A stretch of DNA of 64,000 nt from Flavobacteriaceae bacterium (GCA_031277535.1 JAITMD010000008.1:186001-250000); one strand, 5' to 3'; shown: positions 7,746 through 16,707, counted from the first letter of the stretch. Numbers and translations: made by a program. Notes: generated by a model from the sequence alone, not told the origin.

Positions 7746-8534
7746 ATGAGAAATAAATTGAAATATAGCCTACTACTTGTTTTGCTTTGTGGTTGGATAA
7801 CACCAATGATGGCACAAGAGAGAGGCATAAAAGACTCTTTAGGATTTTTTGCAAAAGATATAGATTATCAGGTACGAGCACAATTTAGCATTGGAGGTAG
7901 TTCTCCTTTAGGTATGCCTGCACAAATACGTGAAATAAACAACTACAACCCTACACTACAGTTGGGCTTGGAAGCTAATGCAACTAAGTGGTTTTCTGAC
8001 GCTAAAGACTGGGGAGTACGTATAGGGTTGCGCTTTGAAGGACGTGGAATGAAAACAGATGCTCGTGTAAAAAACTACTATACTCAAATTGATGGAGGGG
8101 AAGGAAAATACACGAAAGGATACTTTACAGGAAACGTAAAAACCACAATGAAAAGTTCGTATATCACATTTCCTATTTTGGCTACATACAAAGCAAGTAG
8201 TAGATGGAACTTGTATGGAGGGTTTTATGTTTCTGGGTTAATAGACAAAGACTTTAATGGCTATGTATATGATGGTGTTTTAAGAGAAGGAAATCCTATA
8301 GGTAGTCCTGTTGTATTTGAAGGAGATGGTAGAGGAGAATATGATTTTTCTGAAGATATGAATCGATTTCAATGGGGTACTCAATGGGGAGCAGAATATA
8401 AAATGAACCAAAATTTTAGATTATTTGCAGATCTAAACTGGGGGCTAAATAGCTTATTTAAAAAAGATTTTGATGCAATATCTTTCAAAATGTATAGCAT
8501 ATATGCTAATATTGGTTTTGGATATCAGTTCTAA
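7746..8534 (+). CDS. Outer-membrane beta-barrel protein (cassette copy 1)
   Basis: A 262-residue protein with a signal peptide ending PMMAQ, then alternating amphipathic strands and a C-terminal aromatic residue (IGFGYQF) expected for BAM-dependent insertion. The length suits a 10- to 12-strand barrel; there is no plug or TonB box, so it is not a TonB receptor. Conserved blocks shared with the other two copies are LQLGLEANATKW, SYITFPI, SGLIDK and NRFQWGTQ. It starts 8 bp after the lipoprotein gene and ends before a strong terminator. It probably works with that lipoprotein; transport versus display cannot be decided. Confidence 0.85.
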   Translation: MRNKLKYSLLLVLLCGWITPMMAQERGIKDSLGFFAKDIDYQVRAQFSIGGSSPLGMPAQIREINNYNPTLQLGLEANATKWFSDAKDWGVRIGLRFEGRGMKTDARVKNYYTQIDGGEGKYTKGYFTGNVKTTMKSSYITFPILATYKASSRWNLYGGFYVSGLIDKDFNGYVYDGVLREGNPIGSPVVFEGDGRGEYDFSEDMNRFQWGTQWGAEYKMNQNFRLFADLNWGLNSLFKKDFDAISFKMYSIYANIGFGYQF

Positions 8535-8553
8535 CTCAAAGTTAAGAGATTGT

Positions 8554-8578
8554 AAAGCTCAAGCATTGCTTGAGCTTT
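8554..8578 (+). terminator. Terminator after cassette 1
   Basis: 11-bp stem AAAGCTCAAGC with its complement, short ATT loop, followed by seven T in total. It separates cassette 1 from cassette 2. Confidence 0.8.
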
Positions 8579-8752
8579 TTTTATGCCAACTCCTTTGGTA
8601 TAATTACACTGCAAGTGTCCTCATCTTTTAAGGGTCTTTAGCATATAACCACAAAAAAAGGTTCTTTTTTTTTTACGTATCAAATAATTCTCTGCTATAT
8701 CCTCGCATTAATGTCAAAAAAAGCGATAAACCACAACCAACTAAAAAAGCTA

Positions 8753-8760
8753 TACCTTTG
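8753..8760 (+). promoter_or_regulatory. Putative -7 element of cassette 2
   Basis: TACCTTTG fits TAnnTTTG, 78 bp upstream of the second lipoprotein start. With the terminator at 8554 this makes cassette 2 an independent transcription unit. Confidence 0.45.
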
Positions 8761-8838
8761 TAACTTATATAAATTGGTGATTAAAAAATCACTAACTTAA
8801 CGTAAAATATAAGACATAATACAAACATTAATAAGCAT

Positions 8839-9993
8839 ATGAAAATAAACTACTTATTTTTAACCCTGCTCACTTTAGTAGGTATCACATTCACATCATG
8901 CATCAAAGAAGAAGCTGATAATATGGAGTCTGACATAGTGACTGCAACTATTGAAAATGCTAATAAATACTTACAAACAAATGCAACTGTAACTACATCA
9001 AGCGTTTTCTTTCGTTTGAAGCCAGACGTTACAGTAACAGAATTTGCACCTATTTTCACATTATCTGAAGGAGCTACTATTACACCTGCAAACGGAACAA
9101 AGTTTGACTTTTCGCAAGGACCTGTAAAATATACTGTGACTTCTAAAGATGGAAGATGGAGAAAAGTATATACAGTAAGTTTTTTGGAGAACTCTTTTAT
9201 TGCCAAGTATAGCTTTGAAAATGTAAAAATAGTTACCAATGATGACACCAGTGGGATATACAACGATTTTTATGACCTATTGTCAAATGGAAAAGAGAAA
9301 TATGACTGGGCAACTGGAAATCAAGGTTTTGACATATTAGCATCTACACTATTTGAAAATGATCCAGCAATGGAAGGAAAAGAATTTGGTCCAGATTATT
9401 ACCCTACTTTTTCAATTCCTAATGGGTATCAAGGTAAAGGGGTACAAATGGTAACAAAAGATACAGGAGAAATGGGAACAATGTTTTTTGCTCCATTAGC
9501 TGCTGGTAATTTGTACTTAGGTACATTCAATTTTACAATACCTGCCATTAAATCGACTCGCTTTGGAATTCCTTACACAGAAGGAATAGATATGCCTTAC
9601 TCTATTTCTGGATATTTTAAATACAAAGCTGGTAAAACATTCTTGAATAATTCTAAAGATAGCAAACTAACCAAAGATACATGGGATGCCTATGCTATAC
9701 TATTTGAAGCTAAAGAAGGGGATGATAATTACCTACCTGGTGATCATAACTTTAAAGATCCAAGGATTGTTGCTGTTGCCAGAATAAAAGATACAGATAA
9801 AATAGAAACTAATGAATGGACAAAATTTGAGATTCCTTTTGAACTGGTTTCTGGAAAGAGTGTGAATGTAAAAGAAAAAAAATATATGATTACTGTTGTT
9901 TTCTCTTCAAGTATTGAGGGAAATATATTTAATGGAGCAGTTGGCAGCACGTTAAGTATAGATGAAGTTGAAATCAACTTAGAGAAAAACTAA
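8839..9993 (+). CDS. Surface-type lipoprotein, PCMD-like domain (cassette copy 2)
   Basis: A 384-residue paralogue of the proteins at 6661 and 10906. The signal peptide ends at Cys21 (FTSC), followed by IKEE, again the K-(D/E)2 surface-export pattern. An Ig-like segment (about 45-120; KWRK-type core, KVYTVSFLE) precedes the PCMD-like half with LAAGNLYLGTF, RFGIPYTEG, AYAILFEAKEG, GDHNFKDPRIVAVARI and GAVGSTLSIDEVEI. The barrel partner starts 23 bp downstream. The copies have diverged most in the middle, where a ligand site might lie; that is inference. Confidence 0.82.
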   Translation: MKINYLFLTLLTLVGITFTSCIKEEADNMESDIVTATIENANKYLQTNATVTTSSVFFRLKPDVTVTEFAPIFTLSEGATITPANGTKFDFSQGPVKYTVTSKDGRWRKVYTVSFLENSFIAKYSFENVKIVTNDDTSGIYNDFYDLLSNGKEKYDWATGNQGFDILASTLFENDPAMEGKEFGPDYYPTFSIPNGYQGKGVQMVTKDTGEMGTMFFAPLAAGNLYLGTFNFTIPAIKSTRFGIPYTEGIDMPYSISGYFKYKAGKTFLNNSKDSKLTKDTWDAYAILFEAKEGDDNYLPGDHNFKDPRIVAVARIKDTDKIETNEWTKFEIPFELVSGKSVNVKEKKYMITVVFSSSIEGNIFNGAVGSTLSIDEVEINLEKN

Positions 9994-10016
9994 TCACAAC
10001 CTAAATCAAAAGTAAA

Positions 10017-10808
10017 ATGAAAAAAATCATATATAGCCTATCTATCCTATTGGCAGCATACACAACAAGTATTGCTCAAGAAACACCACAAACAACGGAA
10101 GAGAGTTCAAGTTTTTCTAATTTCTTTAGTCAAAATATGGAATACCAAGTAAGAGCTCACTTTAGTATTGGTGGTACTTCTCCATTGGGGCTACCGAAAG
10201 AAATAAGAAGCATTGAAAGCTATAACCCAACCCTGCAATTAGGATTGGAAGCAAATGCTACTAAATGGATATCTGATGATTCTAAGTGGGGAGTACGCGT
10301 TGGTTTGCGTTTTGAATCAAAAGGAATGAAAACAAAAGCGGATGTGAAAGGGTATCTAACAGAAATTATACAAGACAATCAAAAAGTGCGAGGTTACTAT
10401 ACTGGAAAAGTTCAAACTACAGTAAAGAATACTTATATTACTTTTCCTATCTCTGCAGTGTACAAAGTAAGCTCTAAATGGGATGTTTATGGAGGATTGT
10501 ATTTCTCTGGACTGATAGATAAAACATTTGAAGGATATGTATCTGATGGGTACTTACGTCAAAATGTACCTAATGGAACGAAAATAAATTTTGAAGAAGG
10601 AGCAAGAGCAGATTATGATTTTTCAAGTGAAGTAAATCGTTTTCAATGGGGTACACAGCTGGGTGGCGAATGGAAAATGAATGACCATTTCAGACTATTT
10701 GCGGATGCTACTTATGGCTTTAATCCAGTGTTAAATAAAGACTTTCAATCCATTTCCTTTTCGATGCACAACATCTATTTAAACTTAGGGTTTGGGTATA
10801 AATTTTAA
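10017..10808 (+). CDS. Outer-membrane beta-barrel protein (cassette copy 2)
   Basis: A 263-residue paralogue of the barrels at 7746 and 12027, closer by eye to the third copy (shared SKGMKTKADVK-like turn, NTYITFPISAVY, SFSMHNIYLNLGFGY). The signal peptide ends TSIAQE; a short Ser/Thr/Glu-rich linker precedes the barrel, which ends in aromatic Phe. There are no catalytic motifs. It forms a two-gene unit with the lipoprotein 23 bp upstream. A 12-bp hairpin without a strong T-run follows, so some transcripts could continue into cassette 3. Confidence 0.85.
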   Translation: MKKIIYSLSILLAAYTTSIAQETPQTTEESSSFSNFFSQNMEYQVRAHFSIGGTSPLGLPKEIRSIESYNPTLQLGLEANATKWISDDSKWGVRVGLRFESKGMKTKADVKGYLTEIIQDNQKVRGYYTGKVQTTVKNTYITFPISAVYKVSSKWDVYGGLYFSGLIDKTFEGYVSDGYLRQNVPNGTKINFEEGARADYDFSSEVNRFQWGTQLGGEWKMNDHFRLFADATYGFNPVLNKDFQSISFSMHNIYLNLGFGYKF

Positions 10809-10829
10809 AAGAAAATATAATCACTTTTC

Positions 10830-10860
10830 AGAATCGGTTACCTAATAAGTAACCGATTCT
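10830..10860 (+). terminator. Hairpin between cassettes 2 and 3 (weak terminator or attenuator)
   Basis: Perfect 12-bp stem (10830-10841 with 10849-10860) with a 7-nt loop. It is followed by GATTTTATAA rather than a long T-run, so termination may be partial. Confidence 0.55.
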
Positions 10861-10905
10861 GATTTTATAATTAACAAAAATAAAAGCAATAATAAATCTA
10901 AAACA

Positions 10906-12027
10906 ATGACAATTAGAAACTTTATATTGACTGGTACTGCAATGATCAGTTTAGTATTTTCTTCATGTATAAAGGATGAAGCTTTAAATACAGAGGCAGA
11001 TATAGAAACAGCGACTATATCAAAAGACTACGTTAAACTATCAACTCGTATAGAAAATGAATATGTGAATTTTTATGTGAATACTAAAGCACCTATTACT
11101 GCTTTGGCTCCTGAATTCACACTTACAGAGGGTGCAACAATAGAACCCAAAAGTGGTACTGTAAGAGATTTTACCAATCCTCAACTTTATACAGTAACAT
11201 CTCAAAATGGTACTTACAAAAAAACGTATACTGTAAGTGTGATTGTATCTGAATTTGCAACAAAATATTCTTTTGAAAACACTACAGTAAAGAGCAACTA
11301 CTATTATGAATGGTATGAACAAAGTGATGAAAACAATAAAATATACCTTTGGGCAACTGCAAATGACGGTTTTAACTTAAGCTATTTATTTGCTTCTGGT
11401 AAACCAAATAAGGACAATTTTGTAACAACTATTGAACCTAATGGAAAAGAAGGTCAAGGAGTTAAAATGCAAACTTTAGTTACAGGAAAAACAGGTGCTT
11501 CTGTGGCACCAATAGCTGCAGGGAACCTATTTTTAGGAAAGTTTGTTACAAACATTGCCAAACCATTAGAATCTCCAAGATTTGGTATTTCATGGGCTAA
11601 TGAACCAGTGAAACTTACAGGATATTACAAATATAAAGCAGGTGAAGAATTCAAATCGCACAAAGGAAACCCTACAGAGTTAACAAAAGATACTTTTGAT
11701 GCATATGCTGTGTTTTTTAAAGTAGAAGATGATAACGACTTTTTAAAAGCTACACATAACTTTGATTTTGTCACTAACCCAGAATCAGACACAAGAATAA
11801 TCTCTTATGCGAGAATCAAACCACAAGATAGAAAAGAAACAAGCGATTGGACATATTTTGAAATACCTTTCATAAAATTAAATGGAAGAAAAATGGAACC
11901 AAATGCAAAATACAAACTGGCAGTTGTTTTCTCTTCAAGTATAGAAGGAGATAAGTATAATGGGGCAATTGGTAGTGTGTTATCCATTGATGAAGTAGAA
12001 GTAATAACTGAAAAACAATCGAAATAA
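10906..12027 (+). CDS. Surface-type lipoprotein, PCMD-like domain (cassette copy 3)
   Basis: A 373-residue third paralogue. The signal peptide ends at Cys21 (FSSC) followed by IKDEA, fitting the K-(D/E)2 export signal. The Ig-like domain includes PEFTLTEGATIEPKSGTVRD, and the PCMD-like half includes IAAGNLFLGKF, RFGISW, AYAVFFKVED, SYARIKPQDRK and GAIGSVLSIDEVEV. The stop codon overlaps the start of its barrel gene (TAATG), the tightest coupling of the three pairs. No TAnnTTTG element is visible in the 98-bp gap before it, so it may depend on read-through from cassette 2. Confidence 0.82.
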   Translation: MTIRNFILTGTAMISLVFSSCIKDEALNTEADIETATISKDYVKLSTRIENEYVNFYVNTKAPITALAPEFTLTEGATIEPKSGTVRDFTNPQLYTVTSQNGTYKKTYTVSVIVSEFATKYSFENTTVKSNYYYEWYEQSDENNKIYLWATANDGFNLSYLFASGKPNKDNFVTTIEPNGKEGQGVKMQTLVTGKTGASVAPIAAGNLFLGKFVTNIAKPLESPRFGISWANEPVKLTGYYKYKAGEEFKSHKGNPTELTKDTFDAYAVFFKVEDDNDFLKATHNFDFVTNPESDTRIISYARIKPQDRKETSDWTYFEIPFIKLNGRKMEPNAKYKLAVVFSSSIEGDKYNGAIGSVLSIDEVEVITEKQSK

Positions 12028-12815
12028 TGAATTTAAAATATATAATAGCCGCTTTAACTCTTGTTATTAGTGGAAATACTTTAGTAGCACAGGAAACAAC
12101 GACAAGCCATGCTGCTTCTTTTACTGATTTCTTTAAACAAAATATAGACTACCAAATACGCACACAGTTTAGTATAGGAGGTGCTGCACCTTTAGGACTA
12201 CCTGAAGAGATAAGAGAGGTAAACAGCTTCAATCCAGGATTACAATTAGGATTGGAAGCTAATGCTACAAAATGGTTTTCTGATGAACAAAAATGGGGAA
12301 TGCGCTTAGGGCTTCGTTTTGAATCTAAAGGAATGAAAACAGATGCTAATGTAAAGAATTACCTAATTGAAGTAAATACAGATCAAGGGCCAAGCAGAGG
12401 TTATTTTACTGGAGATGTACATACTTCTATAAAAAATACTTATATAACTTTTCCTATTTCGGCAGTATATAATATCACACCTAAATGGAATCTATATGGA
12501 GGAGTATTTTTATCTGGATTAATAGATAAATCTTTTGATGGATATGTACACAATGGTTATTTACGAGAAAACTCTCCTACAGGTCTAAAAGTAGTTTTTG
12601 AAGATGATGCCAGTGCAGACTATGACTACTCAGATGATCTAAATAGGTTTCAATGGGGATTCCAATTTGGAGGAGAATGGAAATTAAACAAGAACTTTAA
12701 ACTATTTGCAGATACCAGTTATGGTGCTAACAAGTTGTTTAAAAAAGACTTTGAAGCAATCTCCTTCTCTATGCATAATATTTATCTAAACTTAGGATTT
12801 GGATATCAATTTTAA
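12027..12815 (+). CDS. Outer-membrane beta-barrel protein (cassette copy 3)
   Basis: A 262-residue third barrel paralogue. The signal peptide ends TLVAQE; conserved blocks are IDYQIRTQFSIGG, LQLGLEANATKW, SKGMKTDANVKNY, YITFPISAVY, SGLIDKSFDGY, NRFQWGFQFGGEWKLN and the C-terminal IYLNLGFGYQF. The start codon is embedded in the stop of the lipoprotein gene, which implies coupled translation and near-equal output. It is followed by a 16-bp terminator that also serves the convergent phosphodiesterase gene. Confidence 0.85.
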   Translation: MNLKYIIAALTLVISGNTLVAQETTTSHAASFTDFFKQNIDYQIRTQFSIGGAAPLGLPEEIREVNSFNPGLQLGLEANATKWFSDEQKWGMRLGLRFESKGMKTDANVKNYLIEVNTDQGPSRGYFTGDVHTSIKNTYITFPISAVYNITPKWNLYGGVFLSGLIDKSFDGYVHNGYLRENSPTGLKVVFEDDASADYDYSDDLNRFQWGFQFGGEWKLNKNFKLFADTSYGANKLFKKDFEAISFSMHNIYLNLGFGYQF

Positions 12816-12820
12816 AACTA

Positions 12821-12856
12821 ACAAAAAAGACTAAGCGAGTGCTTAGTCTTTTTTGT
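12821..12856. terminator. Bidirectional terminator
   Basis: 16-bp perfect stem (12821-12836 with 12841-12856) around GAGT, A-run on the left and T-run on the right, between convergent genes. Confidence 0.85.
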
Positions 12857-12858
12857 TT

Positions 12859-14211
12859 CTATTTTCTAATTACAATTTGATCTGCTACTTCTCTTGTTCC
12901 ATCAATAACTTCACCATGTTTATTGTGTTCTTTACTTTTTTCTTGTATCATTCTTTCTTCTTCTGTTAATACCTTACTCTGAGCTATTTCTTCAGGTAAT
13001 TGTAACCCTAAGATCGAGGTTATTATTGGATAAATATTTACGTTTTCAAAAGATGGGATAACTCCCTTTTGTGCAATATTTGGTCCATACGCTAAGAATA
13101 TTCCTTGCATTTCTCTTACTTCTCTCGGGTCAAAACCATGACTACCCGCTAAAGATTTATTTGTGAAATAATATGGAGCATTGGCTGTTAGGATAATATC
13201 GCCTACTCTACCAAATCTATCATGAGCTGATCCAAACTTAAACTCTTCTGGTAATTGATAAGTTGTATAAACTTTCATAAGATCTGGATTAGCTGCTTTT
13301 TTAAGTTTGTTGTACCACTTGTCGATATTTTTTTTGTCTTTTACAAACAGACTTACATAAGTACCATTACTTGCAACAGAAACCTCTTTTTCATCAATCT
13401 TAACTGGTATCTCTAACAATGTTTTCTTATCTAACTCTAACATTCCATGATCTGAAACTATAATAAAGTTTACATCCAATTTTGTTTTTCTAACATTTGT
13501 AACTAAATCTCTAAGAGCTGAGTCTACAAACTGAACAGCTTCTTTTGTTTGTGGTGCATCTGGACCAAAAGAATGTCCTGCATGATCTACTTCAGGTAAA
13601 TAAAAAGTAATGAAATGAGGTCTAATTCTTTCTGGTAGAGCTAACCATTCTTCTACTTCTTTTATTCTTTGCTCAATAGATGTTTTTTCTGAATAAGCAT
13701 AATAATATGATGGCAAAGTTTTTTGGATAGGAGCTTCAGAACCTGGCCAATAATAACAAGCACTCATCATACCTTGTTGCTCTGCTAAAACCCATAGAGG
13801 TGTTCCTCCATACCATTTTGGATCAGTCACAGCTTTTTTATTTCCTAAAGAATACCTATCTCCTGTTGTTATATCAAGCATATTATTCCCAACCAACCCA
13901 TGATGTCCAGGATATAATCCTGTTACAATCGAATAGTGATTTGGAAAAGTCACAGAAGGATATGACGGAATTAATGATTCTGCTTGAACTCCTCTACTTG
14001 CAAGCTCTTTTAGAAATGGAGCCTCATGTTTCTCAATATAATCCCATCGGAAACCATCAAGTGATATTAAAATCACATAAGGTTTATCTTCTTGTTTCGG
14101 ATCATTTTGACGATTCGGTACTACAATTTGTTTCTCTACTTCTTGAGCAAAAGCTACTTGCATCGTATTAGATACAAAAAGAGCAGCCATTAATAAAAAC
14201 ACTTTTTTCAT
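12859..14211 (-). CDS. Ectonucleotide pyrophosphatase/phosphodiesterase-family enzyme (alkaline phosphatase superfamily)
   Basis: A 450-residue secreted metal-dependent phosphodiesterase. Family signatures occur in order: ILISLDGFRWDY (first metal Asp), PSVTFPNHYSIVTGLYP (nucleophile Thr), EVDHAGHSFGPDA, FIIVSDHGM and GSHGFDP (metal Asp/His). These are the two-zinc site of NPP enzymes, which cleave nucleotide or phospholipid phosphodiesters; the substrate is unknown. The start MKKVFLLMAALFVSN gives a signal peptide ending VAFAQE. An upstream ATG at 14253 lies before the likely transcription start and is rejected. It is a single gene, convergent with cassette 3. Confidence 0.9.
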   Translation of the reverse strand: MKKVFLLMAALFVSNTMQVAFAQEVEKQIVVPNRQNDPKQEDKPYVILISLDGFRWDYIEKHEAPFLKELASRGVQAESLIPSYPSVTFPNHYSIVTGLYPGHHGLVGNNMLDITTGDRYSLGNKKAVTDPKWYGGTPLWVLAEQQGMMSACYYWPGSEAPIQKTLPSYYYAYSEKTSIEQRIKEVEEWLALPERIRPHFITFYLPEVDHAGHSFGPDAPQTKEAVQFVDSALRDLVTNVRKTKLDVNFIIVSDHGMLELDKKTLLEIPVKIDEKEVSVASNGTYVSLFVKDKKNIDKWYNKLKKAANPDLMKVYTTYQLPEEFKFGSAHDRFGRVGDIILTANAPYYFTNKSLAGSHGFDPREVREMQGIFLAYGPNIAQKGVIPSFENVNIYPIITSILGLQLPEEIAQSKVLTEEERMIQEKSKEHNKHGEVIDGTREVADQIVIRK

Positions 14212-14257
14212 ACTATAGGTTTTAATATTCCAAATATCAACAGATAAATTCATCTAC

Positions 14258-14265
14258 CAAAAGTA
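14258..14265 (-). promoter_or_regulatory. Putative -7 element for the phosphodiesterase gene
   Basis: Minus-strand TACTTTTG places transcription start near 14251, supporting the ATG at 14211. Confidence 0.45.
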
Positions 14266-14302
14266 ATTTATATATTTAGCATATATTTTTTTATCACACA
14301 AA

Positions 14303-15094
14303 ATGAAAACGATTGGAATATTAGGTTGTGGATGGCTTGGAATGCCTTTAGCTAAACAATTAGTTACACAAGGATATACTGTAAAAGGCACAACAACATC
14401 TGAAGACAAGCTACTTGAATTAGCTCAATATGGTATTCAGCCTCACTTACTTCAAGTAAATAATTGGAACGTTGAGATAGGAAATTCTTTTCTAAACTCA
14501 ATAGATATACTCATTATAACTATTCCTCCCATAAGAAATGAAGAAAATCCAACTTATAAAGCAATTTTTGAAAAGCTATTGTACTACATCCAGCAGTATC
14601 CAATAAAGCATATTATTTATACAAGTTCTGTTTCTGTCTATGCCCCATCTAAAGAAATAATTACTGAAAATTCGACGAGGTATTCTATAGAATCTACAGC
14701 AAAACAGATTAGAGCTGTTGAAGAGTTACTACTTCAAAATTTGACATTTACAACTTGTATTCTACGTTTGGGAGGTCTATTTGGAGGAGAAAGAGAACCG
14801 GTAAGATATATTTGTAAAAAAGATGTGCTTGATAATCCCGAATTACCAATTAATATGGTTCATCTGGATGATATTATTCAATATATAAATGCGATTCTGT
14901 CTTCAATGAATTTGATTTCTGGAATATATAATTTAGTTTCCCCCTTATACAAAAATCGCTTTGACTATTACAATCAACGTTCTAAGCTTTACAACTTGGT
15001 TTTACCTGAGGAGGGAACAAACAATTGGCTATTACACAAGAAAGTTTCAGGAGAGGCAATACAACGATTAACAGGCTTAGAATACCGTTACTAA
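14303..15094 (+). CDS. NAD(P)-binding epimerase/SDR-family protein (YeeZ-like)
   Basis: A 263-residue Rossmann-fold protein. The N-terminus TIGILGCGWLGMPLAKQL is the dinucleotide-binding Gly-rich loop in the GCGWLG form typical of YeeZ-like atypical SDRs. YTSSVSVYAP supplies the SDR strand and Ser/Tyr region, followed by LRLGGLFGGEREP and NMVHLDDI of the extended-SDR C-terminal half. The reaction is unknown; a nucleoside-diphosphate-sugar or similar substrate is only a family guess. It is divergent from the phosphodiesterase gene; a TATATTTA sequence at 14271-14278 is a weak -7 candidate. Confidence 0.8.
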   Translation: MKTIGILGCGWLGMPLAKQLVTQGYTVKGTTTSEDKLLELAQYGIQPHLLQVNNWNVEIGNSFLNSIDILIITIPPIRNEENPTYKAIFEKLLYYIQQYPIKHIIYTSSVSVYAPSKEIITENSTRYSIESTAKQIRAVEELLLQNLTFTTCILRLGGLFGGEREPVRYICKKDVLDNPELPINMVHLDDIIQYINAILSSMNLISGIYNLVSPLYKNRFDYYNQRSKLYNLVLPEEGTNNWLLHKKVSGEAIQRLTGLEYRY

Positions 15095-15165
15095 AGCATT
15101 TGAATAAAAAACTAAATTACTCTTTTTTTATTTGTATCTTGGAGGAAGAAAGAAAGCAGTGTACT

Positions 15166-15999
15166 ATGAAAAAAATTTTATTCCCTACAGACTACTCTGA
15201 AACTGCAAATAATGCGTTTAAATATGCTCTACAGTTAGCAGACTTACGAGATGCAGAACTATATGTTTTACACGTTTATGATCCTCCTGTAATATCAGGA
15301 CCAATAAGTCCTTCATTAGTTGATAATGTTATCAAAAAAAATGAATTTCAAAAATTAGAACAATTACATGCGAATAGTCCTGTATTAAAAACAATGCGCA
15401 CAGAACTTAATTTAGAGCACGTAGAAGTACTTTTTAAAGTAAAAGAAGGTCTACTTATCCCTGAGTTATTAAAAGCGATAGAAGAGCAGCAAATTGATTT
15501 TGTTGTGATGGGAACTGATGGACAAAATGAAAGTCTTCAAAAAAAGATATTAGGAACTAATACATTAAATACAATTACAAAAGTAAAAGTACCTGTATTA
15601 AGCGTTCCAAAAGAAGCTCATTTTACAGGATTGCAAAATATAATATTCACAACGTTATTTGCTGAAGAAGAACAGAAAACGTTAGATAACTTAGTAGAAG
15701 TAGCTAAAAAAAGAAATGCGACAATTAAGTGTATACACATTCAACAAAAAGGATGTCAGTCTTGTGAGCAAATATATAACCAATGGAAAGAACGTTATAA
15801 AGACGCTCCTGTTGAGTTTCATATTTTCTCTAACGAAAACGTAGAGCGCTCTTTAATAGATTTTATTGACAATAATCCCGTTGAGATGGTTGCAATTGTT
15901 CAACGCAACAAATCATTCTTTGAGAATTTATTTTCAAAAAGCACTGCACAACATTTAGCAAAGCACTTGAAAGTTCCCTTATTTGTTTATAAGGCATAA
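15166..15999 (+). CDS. Universal stress protein (UspA family, two domains)
   Basis: A 277-residue protein made of two Usp domains. The first (about 1-145) begins MKKILFPTDYSETANNAFKY and keeps the ATP-binding pattern in VVMGTDGQNESLQKKILGTN and VPVLSVP. The second (about 150-277) has lost the glycine motif (AIVQRNKSFFENLF). It contains a Cys pair, GCQSCEQ. An in-frame extension back to 15025 overlaps the previous gene and is rejected, because the ATG at 15166 follows a GGAGG sequence and starts the canonical Usp strand. Role: stress-related nucleotide binding; the partner is unknown. Confidence 0.88.
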   Translation: MKKILFPTDYSETANNAFKYALQLADLRDAELYVLHVYDPPVISGPISPSLVDNVIKKNEFQKLEQLHANSPVLKTMRTELNLEHVEVLFKVKEGLLIPELLKAIEEQQIDFVVMGTDGQNESLQKKILGTNTLNTITKVKVPVLSVPKEAHFTGLQNIIFTTLFAEEEQKTLDNLVEVAKKRNATIKCIHIQQKGCQSCEQIYNQWKERYKDAPVEFHIFSNENVERSLIDFIDNNPVEMVAIVQRNKSFFENLFSKSTAQHLAKHLKVPLFVYKA

Positions 16000-16048
16000 A
16001 TAATAAAATAGGAGTGATAATATAAATTATCACTCCTATTTTATTATT
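15999..16048. terminator. Bidirectional terminator, 23-bp perfect stem
   Basis: 15999-16021 and 16026-16048 are exact reverse complements around ATAA; the left arm includes the last base of the usp stop codon. It serves the converging usp and scoB genes. Confidence 0.85.
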
Positions 16049-16050
16049 TA

Positions 16051-16707
16051 TTATACTATTACCATTTCTGGAATATCTCCTTCAATGATTAATTTAGCTT
16101 CTGTTGCTTTAATTATGTCTTCCACAGATACTCCCGGAGCTCTTTCTAATAATTTAATACCCTCTGGGGTAACTTCCATTACAGCTAACTCTGTTACTAT
16201 CTTTTTTACACATCCTACTCCTGTAAGAGGCAAAGTACATTCTTTTAATATTTTTGATTCTCCAGCTTTATTAACATGCATCATTGCTACGATAATATTC
16301 TCAGCTGAAGCTACTAAATCCATCGCTCCTCCCATTCCTTTCACCATTTTACCAGGTATCTTCCAATTAGCTATATCGCCATTCTCAGAAACCTCCATAG
16401 CTCCTAAAATAGTTAAGTCTACATGTTTCCCTCTAATCATACCAAAGCTTGTCGCAGAATCAAAAAAAGAAGCTCCAGGTAATGAAGTAATGGTTTGCTT
16501 TCCAGCATTAATCAAATCAGCGTCTTCCTCTCCCTCAAAAGGAAAAGGTCCCATACCTAATATACCATTCTCACTTTGAAATTCGACATTCATTCCTTGA
16601 GGAACATAATTAGCTACTAATGTTGGAATACCTATTCCAAGGTTCACATAATAACCATCTTGTAATTCTTTAGCAATACGTTTTGCTACACCAACTTTAT
16701 CTAACAT
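16051..16707 (-). CDS. scoB: 3-oxoacid CoA-transferase subunit B
   Basis: A 218-residue beta subunit of succinyl-CoA:3-oxoacid CoA-transferase. It carries the catalytic glutamate in [14 protein letters not shown], plus [20 protein letters not shown] and [10 protein letters not shown]. With subunit A it activates acetoacetate or related 3-oxoacids using succinyl-CoA, in ketone-body and amino-acid catabolism. It lies 21 bp downstream of scoA on the same strand. Bacterial enzymes have this two-gene form; the mitochondrial enzyme is a fusion of both parts. Exact acyl specificity cannot be read from sequence. Confidence 0.93.
   Translation of the reverse strand: MLDKVGVAKRIAKELQDGYYVNLGIGIPTLVANYVPQGMNVEFQSENGILGMGPFPFEGEEDADLINAGKQTITSLPGASFFDSATSFGMIRGKHVDLTILGAMEVSENGDIANWKIPGKMVKGMGGAMDLVASAENIIVAMMHVNKAGESKILKECTLPLTGVGCVKKIVTELAVMEVTPEGIKLLERAPGVSVEDIIKATEAKLIIEGDIPEMVIV

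Noticed and set aside
13800..14171. 123-codon plus-strand frame
   Set aside because: It lies wholly within the phosphodiesterase gene on the other strand and is a shadow frame.
15025..15165. N-terminal extension of the universal stress protein
   Set aside because: It overlaps the preceding gene in another frame; the Usp fold begins at the ATG at 15166 behind a GGAGG sequence.
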